Position numbers and translations under genes: made by a program
Notes under the pieces: generated by a model
The model's input: only the letters and a program-made list of their open reading frames with translations
Databases searched by the model: none
Told to the model about the DNA's origin: nothing
From: Brucella gallinifaecis
GTDB lineage: Bacteria; Pseudomonadota; Alphaproteobacteria; Rhizobiales; Rhizobiaceae
Direction: 5' to 3'
NCBI RefSeq assembly: GCF_006476605.1
Contig: NZ_ML636804.1
Span: 186,001-250,000, forward strand
DNA length: 64,000 nucleotides
Shown here: positions 28,785-37,941 of the stretch, in pieces
How the letters are laid out: each line of letters opens with the position of its first letter
How positions within the stretch are numbered: the first letter of the stretch is position 1

Positions 28785-31181
28785 ATGACCTCTTTTATTC
28801 ATGCTTTAAAATCAACCGATAATTTTACACATAATGATCCTGTAACGGGGAGGTTTTCTATCAGGCTGCTCCAGTCTGTAGAGCAAGCGGATATGATTGC
28901 TGGATGGGTGAACCAGCCTTATGCCCGTTTCTGGAATATGGGCGGTTTTAGTAAATCTCAGGTTCTGTCTTATTATCAGACTATGCAAAATGAACCGGAT
29001 AAGGCGGTTTTCATAGGTTTTTGCGATGATCAGCCTGCATTTCTGGCAGAAATTTATGACCCGCTAACAGATAGTCTTTCCGATCATTATCGTGCTGAAA
29101 AAGGCGATTGCGGTATGCATTTGCTGGTTGCACCGCCTGTGCTGCGCCGTGGCGGTTTTACACTGGCTGTGATGCGCAGTCTGTTGCATTTTATCTTTTC
29201 TGAAGCTGAAATACGCCGCATTGTGGTCGAGCCGGATATCAGAAACCATAAAATTCATCGCCTGAATTGTCTTGTCGGTTTTACCCATATCAAACCTGTG
29301 CAGTTGCCGGATAAGATGGCTTATCTTGGCCTGTGCAGGCGGGAGGATTTTTTTCAGTCTCTGGACGTCATCAGGCCTGCAAAGGGTCCGCTTTATAGCT
29401 GTGAGCAGACCGCACATTTGTCTCCCTGTTACTGGGAGAAAGCAAACCGTCATTTGTTGCGTAAAATGATTGCAGAGCTTTCCCATGAGGAGGTTTTGCA
29501 GCCGCAACAACTGAATGCACGGATGTTTCAGATCACGGCTGGTGAAACCTTACGTTATGAATTTGCTGCGCGGCGTTTGATGGTCGATCATTGGCTGATT
29601 GATGGGAGAAGTCTTAAACGGCTGGTGAGATCGGATCAGAATGAATGGCTGGCAGAGGGAGGTCCCGATGCGTTGGAATTCTTGATCGCCATAGGTGATC
29701 AGCTGGATATAGGCTGCGATGATTTTCCGCTTTATCTCGAAGAGATCAGCAGCACATTATACTCTGCCTGCTATAAACTATCATCCGGCAACCGCTCAGC
29801 AGAAGATCTATGCCATGCCGAATATCAGGATAGTGAAGCCGCTATGAGCGAAGGTCATCCGGTTTTTATTGCCAATAATGGCCGTATCGGTTTCAACACG
29901 GCGGATTATCTGGCTTATGCACCGGAGACAGCCCGCTCTTTACCCATGACATGGCTGGCAGTCAGTCGGAGCCGTGCTGTTTTTAGTTCTTTCACAAGTC
30001 TGACTTACAAGCAGTTGATCGAGCAGGAACTGGATGCGGCCCTGTTGAACCGCTGGCGCGATTATCTGGTCATGCTTGAGCTTGAGCCGGATGATTATTA
30101 TTTCATGCCGGTGCATCCGTGGCAGTGGCAGAATAAGATCGCAATCACTTTTGCCGCGGAGGTGGCGCAGCGCCATCTTGTGTGGCTTGGTGAGGGGGAC
30201 GATATTTACCGCCCGCAGCAATCCATCCGTACATTCTTTAATATTACCGCTCCACATAAACATTATGTCAAAACCGCGTTGTCGATTTTGAATATGGGGT
30301 TCATGCGCGGTCTGTCGCCGGAATATATGTCTGTTACACCGGCTATTAATGAATGGCTGGTTGATCTGCTTGGCACTGATGCAATTTTAAACGAAGCCGG
30401 TTTTACTATTCTGCGTGAGGTGGCCGCTATCGGTTATCAGAACCCCGTTTACAGTAAGAAAATCAGCGGATCGACCGGTTATGGCAAAATGCTGGCAGCC
30501 CTGTGGCGCGAAAGTCCGCAACAATATTTGAAGCCGGGTGAAAGACTGATGACAATGGCAGCCTTGCTGCATCAGGATGCGGATGGCAAGGCTTTGACAG
30601 GACGTTTGATTGCCGCCTCGGGCCAGTCTGTCGAAGGCTGGATATGCAGCTATCTCAAGGCTTATTATGTGCCGTTGATCCATTGTTTCTATCATTATGA
30701 TCTTGCTTTCATGCCCCATGGCGAGAACCTGATCATGGTCATGAGAGATTGCCGGATTGAGCGTATGCTGATGAAGGATATCGGCGAGGAAATCGGCTTG
30801 ATGAACAGCACCCTTGCGGTGCCGGAAGAGATTTCCCGTATCAGCTATAAGCTTGATGAAGCGCTGAAAAGGGATCATATTTTTACTGATGTTTTTGACG
30901 GGTTTTTCCGCCATCTTTCTGCTGTTCTTGACGATCAGGGACTGATGAAAGAACAGGAATTCTGGGCTTTGGTTGCAGAATTTACCAAGACCTATCAAAT
31001 GGCATATCCTCACAATGCAGATAAATATCAACGCTATGATCTGTTTCGACCGGTCATGACGCGCAATTGTTTCAATCGTCTGCAATTGCGTAATAATCGT
31101 CAGATGCTGGATTTGCTTGATCCGCAAAAAAGCTTCCGGTTCGGGACGCCGATGGTTAATCCGCTGGCGCAATTTGCCTGA
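28785..31181 (+). CDS. Fused N-acyltransferase and IucA/IucC-type siderophore synthetase
   Basis: This 798-residue protein joins two siderophore enzymes. Residues 1-190 match the IucB/AlcB-type GNAT acyltransferase that acylates an N-hydroxyamine; GDCGMHLLVAPPVLRRGGF and VVEPDIRNHKIHRLNCLVGF are the characteristic blocks. Residues from about 205 to the end are a NIS synthetase of the AlcC/IucC/DesD type. It contains EGHPVFIANNGRIGF (nucleotide-binding block), MPVHPWQWQN, RTFFNITAPHKHYVKTALSILNMGFMRGLS and a C-terminal FGTPMVNPL. In Bordetella alcaligin synthesis AlcB and AlcC are separate proteins. The product is probably a macrocyclic or linear dihydroxamate; the exact siderophore is not inferable. 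It lies 62 bases downstream of the monooxygenase and is convergent with the transporter. Confidence 0.9.
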   Translation: MTSFIHALKSTDNFTHNDPVTGRFSIRLLQSVEQADMIAGWVNQPYARFWNMGGFSKSQVLSYYQTMQNEPDKAVFIGFCDDQPAFLAEIYDPLTDSLSDHYRAEKGDCGMHLLVAPPVLRRGGFTLAVMRSLLHFIFSEAEIRRIVVEPDIRNHKIHRLNCLVGFTHIKPVQLPDKMAYLGLCRREDFFQSLDVIRPAKGPLYSCEQTAHLSPCYWEKANRHLLRKMIAELSHEEVLQPQQLNARMFQITAGETLRYEFAARRLMVDHWLIDGRSLKRLVRSDQNEWLAEGGPDALEFLIAIGDQLDIGCDDFPLYLEEISSTLYSACYKLSSGNRSAEDLCHAEYQDSEAAMSEGHPVFIANNGRIGFNTADYLAYAPETARSLPMTWLAVSRSRAVFSSFTSLTYKQLIEQELDAALLNRWRDYLVMLELEPDDYYFMPVHPWQWQNKIAITFAAEVAQRHLVWLGEGDDIYRPQQSIRTFFNITAPHKHYVKTALSILNMGFMRGLSPEYMSVTPAINEWLVDLLGTDAILNEAGFTILREVAAIGYQNPVYSKKISGSTGYGKMLAALWRESPQQYLKPGERLMTMAALLHQDADGKALTGRLIAASGQSVEGWICSYLKAYYVPLIHCFYHYDLAFMPHGENLIMVMRDCRIERMLMKDIGEEIGLMNSTLAVPEEISRISYKLDEALKRDHIFTDVFDGFFRHLSAVLDDQGLMKEQEFWALVAEFTKTYQMAYPHNADKYQRYDLFRPVMTRNCFNRLQLRNNRQMLDLLDPQKSFRFGTPMVNPLAQFA

Positions 31182-31193
31182 AGCGGGATAGTT

Positions 31194-32423
31194 TTATCTG
31201 CCCGTTTCAAAACGCTCCATCGACCAGATGAGCGGCATTGCGGCTGCAGACAGTCCTGCGCCCACTGCAAAGAGGGGCTGATAACCGTATAATGCAGCGA
31301 TTTTTCCGCCCACAACGCCGCCGATCATGCTGATGACGCCGTCCATACACTGGAAGATTGTAAAATCCACACCGGCTTGCCGAATATCCGAGATTTCCAT
31401 GAAACGGGCATAAAGGGCAACAAAACCAAAAGCCATCACACCGAAAGAGGAGGCCAGTGCACATAGCAGCATGAAAAAACGCGGCGGGTTGCTTTGCCCG
31501 GAGAACCATATGAAGCTGATCATCAGCAGGCATTGCAGAACAAGCGCTGTAAGCAGGACAGGGCGCGTTCCTGAATATCTGACCGCCAGACCGCCGATAC
31601 ATGCACCTGCAAGGCCAGTGATGAGCCCACCAGCTCCATTTAATATACCCAGAAGTGACAAGCCAATCTTCGCATCGATCATATAGGGTTCCATCATCAC
31701 CCCGCCCCATTTTTGCGCTGCAACAAAACAGGCCGTGAGCACCAGCCCTTTGCGGATTTCGGTGCGTTGCAGCGCCAGACGCAGTGACGGTATGTGTTGG
31801 CGTTCCACAGCTGGCTGATGAACATTTTTTTGCAGGACAAACGGTATGGCCAGCAAAAGCACCATAGCCGCCATCAATGCGAGGGACAGGTTCCAGCCGT
31901 AATGATCATAAATAACCAGAAACAGCCCTGAGCCTATTGCAGCGCCAAGATAGGCACTGCCGACCTGAATTGCATTGCCCCAGCCATAATCGCGTTGTGC
32001 GAGAGCTTCCACTGTATAGCCGTCGCAGGCTATATCAATGGTTGCGGCCACAAAGGCAACGAGGGTGAGACACAGCAGCAGCGGGGTCAGTTGCTGCGGG
32101 CCGATTTGACCTGCCAGTAACAGACAGGATGCTGATAGAAGCCCGCCGGTAAGTATGATCTGAGCCGAACGGTTTTTGCCACGGGCAGGCAGACGAAAAC
32201 GCTCAAGATACGGCGACCAGAGAAATTTCAGCGACCATGGCAGAATAGCCAGATAAATCAGCCCTATCTGGTCAAGCGGTAATCCGTTTGTCCGCAATAT
32301 TGCAGGCAGGCTGGTAAAGGTCAGCCCACTGATTACACTTTGACTGATATAGACCCCACCAATTGCAACAAATACTGCAATTGGTGAAGGGGAGGGGTTT
32401 GCAAGGCGATTTGTCTGTCCCAT
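31194..32423 (-). CDS. RhtX/FptX family siderophore MFS transporter
   Basis: This 12-helix major facilitator protein of 409 residues has the RhtX/FptX signature: GGVYISQSVISGLTFTSLPAILRTNGLPLDQIGLIYLAILPWSLKFLWSPYLERF. RhtX in Sinorhizobium and FptX in Pseudomonas import ferric siderophores across the inner membrane as single-protein permeases. It is convergent with the synthetase gene and only 12 bases from it, so they share a siderophore locus but not a transcript. No TonB receptor gene is present nearby. The ATG at 32423 has no clear Shine-Dalgarno. Confidence 0.88.
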   Translation of the reverse strand: MGQTNRLANPSPSPIAVFVAIGGVYISQSVISGLTFTSLPAILRTNGLPLDQIGLIYLAILPWSLKFLWSPYLERFRLPARGKNRSAQIILTGGLLSASCLLLAGQIGPQQLTPLLLCLTLVAFVAATIDIACDGYTVEALAQRDYGWGNAIQVGSAYLGAAIGSGLFLVIYDHYGWNLSLALMAAMVLLLAIPFVLQKNVHQPAVERQHIPSLRLALQRTEIRKGLVLTACFVAAQKWGGVMMEPYMIDAKIGLSLLGILNGAGGLITGLAGACIGGLAVRYSGTRPVLLTALVLQCLLMISFIWFSGQSNPPRFFMLLCALASSFGVMAFGFVALYARFMEISDIRQAGVDFTIFQCMDGVISMIGGVVGGKIAALYGYQPLFAVGAGLSAAAMPLIWSMERFETGR

Positions 32424-32491
32424 CAGGGGCAGTATCGCATATTGACAATAATTTTATAGCCTTCATTCCACGAATAGAACCAGTTCCGGGG

Positions 32492-32525
32492 CAGAACCTG
32501 TTTATTCAGATCGAAACAGGCTCTG
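32492..32525. repeat. Intergenic hairpin between the transporter and helicase genes
   Basis: Arms of 11 bp with one mismatch (CAGA-CCTGTTT / AAACAGG-TCTG) flank a 10-nt loop. It lies after the helicase stop on the minus strand and may act as an RNA 3' end, although no T run follows. The loop and right arm share TCAGATCGAAAC with the repeat at 24946. Confidence 0.45.
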
Positions 32526-32551
32526 ATGTGAGGCTATTCATTCCCGACAAA

Positions 32552-34417
32552 TTAACTGGCTCTGGCCTTAAAGCCTCCGTCGCCGGATTTTTTGCCGTCT
32601 CTCTTCTTGAAACCGTCTTTCTTGAAGTCGCCCTTTGGCTTTGACCAGCCACCTTTGCCGCCATCGCGGAAGTCACTTCTCGGCTTGAAACTGCCTTTGC
32701 CTTCGCGCGGTGCTGCATCGCCGCCAGCGCCTGCAACAGCGGTACGGATAACAAGACCCTTCTCGCCTGTGCCGTGTTCTTCAACCGAGCGGCGGAATTC
32801 TTCGGCCTTGGCTGCGGTGATTTCAAAGCGGGTTTCATTGTCGAAAATCTTGATCGAGCCGACATCGCGCTTGGACACATCGCCTGCCTTGCAGATCAAT
32901 GGCAAAAGCCATTTTGGATCAGCGCGGTGTTTGCGACCGGCAGAAACCGAGAACCATACGCCATCAAAACGTGCATTGCGGTCGAAACGCTCGCCCGCTT
33001 CGCCACGATCAAAACGCTGGCCGCGTTCGCCACGCTCTCCACGTTCTGCGCGATCACTGCGTTCTGAACGCTCGCGCGGCTTTTTACCGCCAATCGGATG
33101 CACCGGCGCATCGGAAATTTCTTCCGCGGCCGGATGGGATGCAACTTCACGGTTAAGAAAGGCACTTGCTATCTGCTCCGGCGTATAACGTTCGGTCAGC
33201 GCTTTCAGCAGATCCTGATATTCTTCTTCAACCGGCTGGTTGAACACTTCTGCATTCAGAATGCGTTCATTGGTCTTGGCCTGAACAGCCGCAATACCGG
33301 GTGCCGGAACGGTCTGTGCGTCGAGCTTTGCCATATGCAGAAGGCGTTCCGCAATGCGCCGACGCGAGAATGGTACCACCAGAACACAGGTGCCCTTGCG
33401 TCCGGCACGGCCCGTACGGCCTGAACGGTGCAGCATGGTTTCAGCATTGTTCGGCAGATCGGCATGGATTACCAGATCAAGGTTTGGCAGATCGATACCG
33501 CGTGCCGCAACATCGGTTGCCACACAAATTCGTGCGCGGCCATCGCGCATTGCCTGCAGCGCATTATTGCGCTCGGCCTGGCTTAGTTCGCCTGAAAGCG
33601 CCACAACCGCAAAACCGCGATTGGAAAGGCGGCTTGCCATATGCTTGACCGCTTCACGCGTTGAGCAGAAAATAATCGTATTCTGCGCATCATAATAAAG
33701 TAGCGTATTAATGATTGCATGATCACGTTCCTGCGGCGGAACAGGCATGGCGAAATAATCAATATCGGCATGCTGACCGGCTTCGCCAGCAGCAGAAATG
33801 CGCAGCGCATCCTTCTGGAAGCGCTTGGCAAGCTGTGCAATTGGCTTTGGTACGGTTGCCGAAAACATCAATGTGCGGCGGTCTGCCGGTGCTTCACCAA
33901 GAATGAATTCGAGATCTTCACGAAAGCCCATATCGAGCATTTCATCGGCTTCATCAAGCACAACAACGCGAAGCTGCGACATATCAAGCGCATTGCGTGA
34001 AATGTGATCACGCAGACGGCCCGGAGTGCCGACAACAATATGCGATCCGCGTTCAAGCACACGGCGCTCGGAACGAATATCCATGCCGCCAACGCAGGAT
34101 GCAATGGTGGCGCCTGTATCGGCATAAAGCCATTCCAGTTCGCGGCGAACCTGCAAGGCGAGTTCACGTGTTGGCGCGATGATCATGGCAAAGGGCGCTT
34201 CCGGGCGGCCAAAACGCAGTTCATCACCAAGAATGGTCGATGCCATGGCAAGGCCGAAAGCGACAGTCTTGCCGGAGCCTGTCTGCGCGGAAACGAGCAG
34301 ATCGGCATCAAGTGTCTCAGAAGCGAGAACGGCATTTTGAACAGCAGTGAGCGTATTGTAACCACGAGCGGCTAATGCTCCGGAAAGTGCCGGAGCGATC
34401 GTTTCAGGTAGGGACAT
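32552..34417 (-). CDS. DEAD-box ATP-dependent RNA helicase with DbpA-like RNA-binding domain
   Basis: This 621-residue helicase has the DEAD-box motifs in order: AQTGSGKT (I), PTRELALQ (Ia), TPGRL (Ib), DEAD (II), SAT (III), then the second RecA domain with ATDVAARGIDLPNLD and HRSGRTGRAGRKG (VI). After residue 430 there is a charged linker with repeated RSER, RAERGERGERGQR and FDR elements. A DbpA/CsdA-type RNA-binding domain follows (VWFSVSAGRKHRADPKWLLPLICKAGDV), and then a Gly/Lys/Phe-rich tail. Such proteins remodel RNA in ribosome assembly or cold adaptation. The basic tail should add non-specific RNA binding. The particular pathway is not deducible. Confidence 0.93.
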   Translation of the reverse strand: MSLPETIAPALSGALAARGYNTLTAVQNAVLASETLDADLLVSAQTGSGKTVAFGLAMASTILGDELRFGRPEAPFAMIIAPTRELALQVRRELEWLYADTGATIASCVGGMDIRSERRVLERGSHIVVGTPGRLRDHISRNALDMSQLRVVVLDEADEMLDMGFREDLEFILGEAPADRRTLMFSATVPKPIAQLAKRFQKDALRISAAGEAGQHADIDYFAMPVPPQERDHAIINTLLYYDAQNTIIFCSTREAVKHMASRLSNRGFAVVALSGELSQAERNNALQAMRDGRARICVATDVAARGIDLPNLDLVIHADLPNNAETMLHRSGRTGRAGRKGTCVLVVPFSRRRIAERLLHMAKLDAQTVPAPGIAAVQAKTNERILNAEVFNQPVEEEYQDLLKALTERYTPEQIASAFLNREVASHPAAEEISDAPVHPIGGKKPRERSERSDRAERGERGERGQRFDRGEAGERFDRNARFDGVWFSVSAGRKHRADPKWLLPLICKAGDVSKRDVGSIKIFDNETRFEITAAKAEEFRRSVEEHGTGEKGLVIRTAVAGAGGDAAPREGKGSFKPRSDFRDGGKGGWSKPKGDFKKDGFKKRDGKKSGDGGFKARAS

Positions 34418-34562
34418 GAATAACTTTCACGAAAAAAGCTTCTCAAGCCGCACACCCATCAGTCATGAACCTGTTTGTTCACGACTCTCCTGACGACCAA
34501 CGAAGCAACATAATTGACGCCTACCTATAGGTTTGCGCCTCTCAGGTCAACAGGGTGAGACT

Positions 34563-37499
34563 TTAATGCGCCTCATCCCAGTTATGCGCTGCACGCGCAT
34601 CGACATGCAGCGGCACCGAAAGCGATACGGCTGGCATGGCTGCGTTTTCCATCACTTGACGCACCAGACTGATTGTCTGCTCGACCTCGTTATCAGGCAC
34701 TTCAAAGATCAGTTCGTCATGTACCTGCAACAGCATACGGGCTGAAAGCGCTTCTTTTGCAAGCGCGTCCTCCATGCGGATCATGGCGCGGCGGATAATG
34801 TCGGCAGCAGAACCCTGAATAGGGGCATTGATTGCCGCGCGTTCATTGAAGGCACGCACCTGCGCATTTGATGCCTTGATATCGGGATAATGCGCACGAC
34901 GCCCAAAGATGGTTTCGACATAGCCATGCTCACGCGCAAAAGCCTTGGTCGCTTCCATATAATCCTTGATGCCGGGGAAACGTTCAAAATAGGTGCGGAT
35001 ATATTGCCCTGCTTCTTCGCGCGAGATCGAAAGCTGATTGGCAAGCCCAAAGGCTGAAATGCCATAAATGATACCGAAATTGATCGCTTTTGCACGCCGG
35101 CGCACTTCCGAAGGCATGCCTTCAACGGGTACGCCAAACATTTCTGAAGCCGTCATCGCATGAATATCAATGCCGTCCGCAAAAGCCTGTTTGAGCTGTG
35201 CAATATCGGCAACATGCGCCAGCACCCGCAATTCAATCTGGCTGTAATCGGCAGAGATCAGCTTGTTGCCGGGTTCTGCGACAAAGGCGGTGCGGATTTT
35301 GCGACCCTCAGCGGTGCGAACCGGAATATTTTGCAGGTTCGGCTCAGAAGAGGATAAACGCCCTGTCGATGTGGATGCCATTGAATAGGATGTATGCACC
35401 CGCCCGGTCTGCGGATGGATAAAGCCCGGCAAGGCATCGGTATAGGTGGATTTGAGTTTTGTGAGCTGGCGCCAGTCGACGATCTTGCGCGGCAGGGGCA
35501 GACCTTCGGCAGCCAGATCTTCAAGCACCTGTGCAGAGGTCGACCATTGGCCGGTCTTGGTCTTTGAGGCACCCGGAAGCCCCATTTTTCCAAACAATAT
35601 ATCGCCAAGCTGCTTGGGCGAGCCGATATTGAATTTTTCACTGGCCAGCTCGTAGATTTCATCTTCAAAACGCGCAGCAGACTGGGCAAGATCGCCCGAC
35701 AGCCGTGAGAGAACCTGCCGGTCAACGCAAATGCCGCGCTCTTCCATCCGTGCGAGAACATCAATCAATGGCCGTTCAAGCCGTTCATAAACCGATGCCA
35801 GACCTTCAGCGGCAAGACGCGGTTTTAGCACCTGCCACAGACGCAATGTTACATCGGCATCTTCAGCAGCATAGGCCGTTGCACGCTCAATCTCCACCAT
35901 ATCGAAAGTGACAGCATTTTTGCCGCTGCCTGCAACATCCTTATAGGCGATTGGCGTATGGCCCAGCCAGCGCTCTGACAGCGGGTCCATGCCATGGCCA
36001 CCGGTGCCGGCATCCAGCACATAGGAAATCAGCATCGTATCATCAAAAGACACAGCATTGATGCCATGGCGACGCATGACCAGCCAGTCATATTTCATAT
36101 TCTGCGCGATCTTGAGAACAGATTCATCCTCAAGAACATTTTTCAACGCAGCCAGGGCCTTATCGAGCGGTATCTGTCCTTCGACCATGCCGCCGCCGAG
36201 CAGATCGCCTGCGCCGGATTTATGCTGGAGCGGAATATAGGCAGCTTCGCCCGGAGCAAGCGCGATCGAGAAGCCGATCAGTTCCGCCTGCATCGGATCA
36301 AGCGAATTGGTTTCCGTATCAAAAGCAACAAGACCTGTTTCCACGGCTTTCGCGAGCCATGTGTTCAGCGTTTCAATATCGCGAATGCAGCTATAGGCAC
36401 TCGTATCGATTTTTTGCGCCAGAGCATCCGATGCACGTTTTGCGGCAAGCGCTTTGGGCGTATATCCGCTGGTATCAGTTGTGTCCGCTGCAACGGTTTG
36501 AGTGCCAGACGAAATGGTTTCCGGTTTCACTGGCACATCAACATCGGGACCATGCGCATCAGCACCCCATTCAGTCTCGATATGGCAAGGCTCAACTGCC
36601 GATGCATCGGTGTCGGTTGCCTCCGCCACGCGGCGGGTGAGTGAGGTGAAATCAAGCGCCTTCAGGAATCCGATGAGTTTCGGTCCATTCTGAGGCTCAA
36701 GCACCAGACCATCAAGATCGACATCCAGCGGCACATCATTTTTAAGCGTCACCAGTTCGCGTGCGATTTTGGTCTGATCGGCATAGGCGATAATGTTTTC
36801 GCGGCGCTTGTTCTGCTTGATCTCGGACGCACGTGCGAGCAGCGTATCAAGATCACCGAATTCTTCCAGCAATTGCGCCGCCGTTTTTGGTCCGATGCCG
36901 GGAATGCCCGGCACATTGTCGGTGCTGTCACCGGTCAGTGATTGCAGGTCGATCATTTTTTCCGGCGGCACACCCCATTTTTCGATCACTTCCGGGATCG
37001 AAATCTGCTTGTCCTTCATGCCGTCATACATTGAAACCTGAGGCGTGACGAGCTGCATCAAGTCCTTGTCAGACGATACAATAGTAACATCAGCACCGGC
37101 TTCTGCCGCAATCCGGGCATAGGTCGCGATCAGATCGTCCGCCTCGAAGCCTTCTTTTTCAATACATGGCAGATTGAAGGCGCGTGTTGCCTGACGGATC
37201 AGACCAAATTGCGGAATCAGGTCTTCAGGTGGCGCGGTGCGGTTGGCTTTATATTCAGGATAAATCTCTTTGCGGAATGTCTGCGACGAATAGTCAAAAA
37301 TGACCGCAAAATGGGTTGGCACCACACCCACATCCGTATTGCGTGCATCTTTCAGCAGCTTCCACAGCATGTTGCAAAAGCCGGAGACGGCGCCGACCGG
37401 CAAGCCATCCGCTTTGCGGGTCAGCGGTGGCAGGGCATGATAGGCACGGAAAATATAGCCCGAGCCGTCAATGAGGAAGAGATGATCACCTTTTTTCAT
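34563..37499 (-). CDS. polA: DNA polymerase I
   Basis: PolA fills gaps and removes RNA primers in lagging-strand synthesis and repair. The 978-residue protein has the 5'-3' exonuclease (FLIDGSGYIFRAYHALPPL, YKANRTAPPEDLIPQ, GFEADDLIATYA). The 3'-5' exonuclease domain has DTETNSLDP near residue 397, so proofreading residues look retained. The polymerase domain carries SADYSQIELRVLAH (motif A), RRRAKAINFGIIYGIS (motif B) and LQVHDELIFEV (motif C). Length is typical for alphaproteobacteria. The ATG at 37499 begins the conserved MKKGDHLFLIDGSG; its Shine-Dalgarno is weak. Confidence 0.97.
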   Translation of the reverse strand: MKKGDHLFLIDGSGYIFRAYHALPPLTRKADGLPVGAVSGFCNMLWKLLKDARNTDVGVVPTHFAVIFDYSSQTFRKEIYPEYKANRTAPPEDLIPQFGLIRQATRAFNLPCIEKEGFEADDLIATYARIAAEAGADVTIVSSDKDLMQLVTPQVSMYDGMKDKQISIPEVIEKWGVPPEKMIDLQSLTGDSTDNVPGIPGIGPKTAAQLLEEFGDLDTLLARASEIKQNKRRENIIAYADQTKIARELVTLKNDVPLDVDLDGLVLEPQNGPKLIGFLKALDFTSLTRRVAEATDTDASAVEPCHIETEWGADAHGPDVDVPVKPETISSGTQTVAADTTDTSGYTPKALAAKRASDALAQKIDTSAYSCIRDIETLNTWLAKAVETGLVAFDTETNSLDPMQAELIGFSIALAPGEAAYIPLQHKSGAGDLLGGGMVEGQIPLDKALAALKNVLEDESVLKIAQNMKYDWLVMRRHGINAVSFDDTMLISYVLDAGTGGHGMDPLSERWLGHTPIAYKDVAGSGKNAVTFDMVEIERATAYAAEDADVTLRLWQVLKPRLAAEGLASVYERLERPLIDVLARMEERGICVDRQVLSRLSGDLAQSAARFEDEIYELASEKFNIGSPKQLGDILFGKMGLPGASKTKTGQWSTSAQVLEDLAAEGLPLPRKIVDWRQLTKLKSTYTDALPGFIHPQTGRVHTSYSMASTSTGRLSSSEPNLQNIPVRTAEGRKIRTAFVAEPGNKLISADYSQIELRVLAHVADIAQLKQAFADGIDIHAMTASEMFGVPVEGMPSEVRRRAKAINFGIIYGISAFGLANQLSISREEAGQYIRTYFERFPGIKDYMEATKAFAREHGYVETIFGRRAHYPDIKASNAQVRAFNERAAINAPIQGSAADIIRRAMIRMEDALAKEALSARMLLQVHDELIFEVPDNEVEQTISLVRQVMENAAMPAVSLSVPLHVDARAAHNWDEAH

Positions 37500-37628
37500 G
37501 GCTTAGGATTAGAGGAAACAAAGCATAAAGAAAACCGGCCTTGTGCGGGTTGGCAAACATGTCCACGTGAAAGCTTGTTCGTAGCTTCGCACCCATCACA
37601 TAAAACTCTCAAATTGATAACGCTTATG

Positions 37629-37642
37629 TTACAAATTTGTAA
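37629..37642. promoter_or_regulatory. 14-bp perfect palindrome, possible operator
   Basis: TTACAAATTTGTAA is self-complementary and lies between the divergent polA start and the candidate small RNA. The spacing suits a regulator or a promoter-overlapping site, but no family was recognised. Confidence 0.35.
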
Positions 37643-37679
37643 TCTTAAAACGCCCTCTATGCCCTTGAATAGCCACAGT

Positions 37680-37850
37680 TGAAGGGCCAAATCCTGATCA
37701 TCAACAACACGTTGATCGCCGGTTTTCTGACCCGTCCCCCGTTGGATGCCGGTGATAAACGATAGCCCCATCCCCTCTCCGGGCTGTCGTTTGTGAGTGT
37801 AGTGATATGGCCGTTGTGGTATCCCCCCTCACCACGACGGCCAATTCATT
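37680..37850 (+). ncRNA. Candidate small regulatory RNA with three C-rich hairpin loops
   Basis: Three hairpins follow one another. Hairpin 1 (37710-37761) has a 12-bp stem with one mismatch and a loop containing CCCGTCCCCC. Hairpin 2 (37759-37790) has a 10-bp stem with loop CATCCCCTCTCC. Hairpin 3 (37809-37842) has a 12-bp stem with loop ATCCCCCCTC and is followed by a short T-containing stretch. All three loops could pair with Shine-Dalgarno sequences. Conserved wobble pairs inside each stem favour an RNA structure read on the plus strand. The layout resembles what I recall of the rhizobial alpha-r14 (NfeR1-like) RNAs, but that needs a covariance search. The ends are approximate. Confidence 0.6.
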
Positions 37851-37941
37851 TTCACGGTATTTTCGTTGATCAAACCGGGTTTCTTCTTGGGTCTCGCAGT
37901 TGTACTGTGCAAACAGTTTTACGACTCGTCAGGAAATATCC

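Larger units (their letters stand above)
37500..37941. other. Intergenic region between polA and the M20 peptidase gene
   Basis: This 442-base gap holds the polA promoter side, a perfect 14-bp palindrome at 37629-37642 and a cluster of three stable hairpins at 37710-37842 that looks like a small RNA gene. Short frames here overlap polA or the hairpins and have no coding character. Confidence 0.65.

Noticed and set aside
37496-37771. 91-codon minus-strand frame overlapping the polA start
   Set aside because: It crosses the hairpin cluster and the polA promoter and has no protein-like pattern; the hairpins explain the conservation better.
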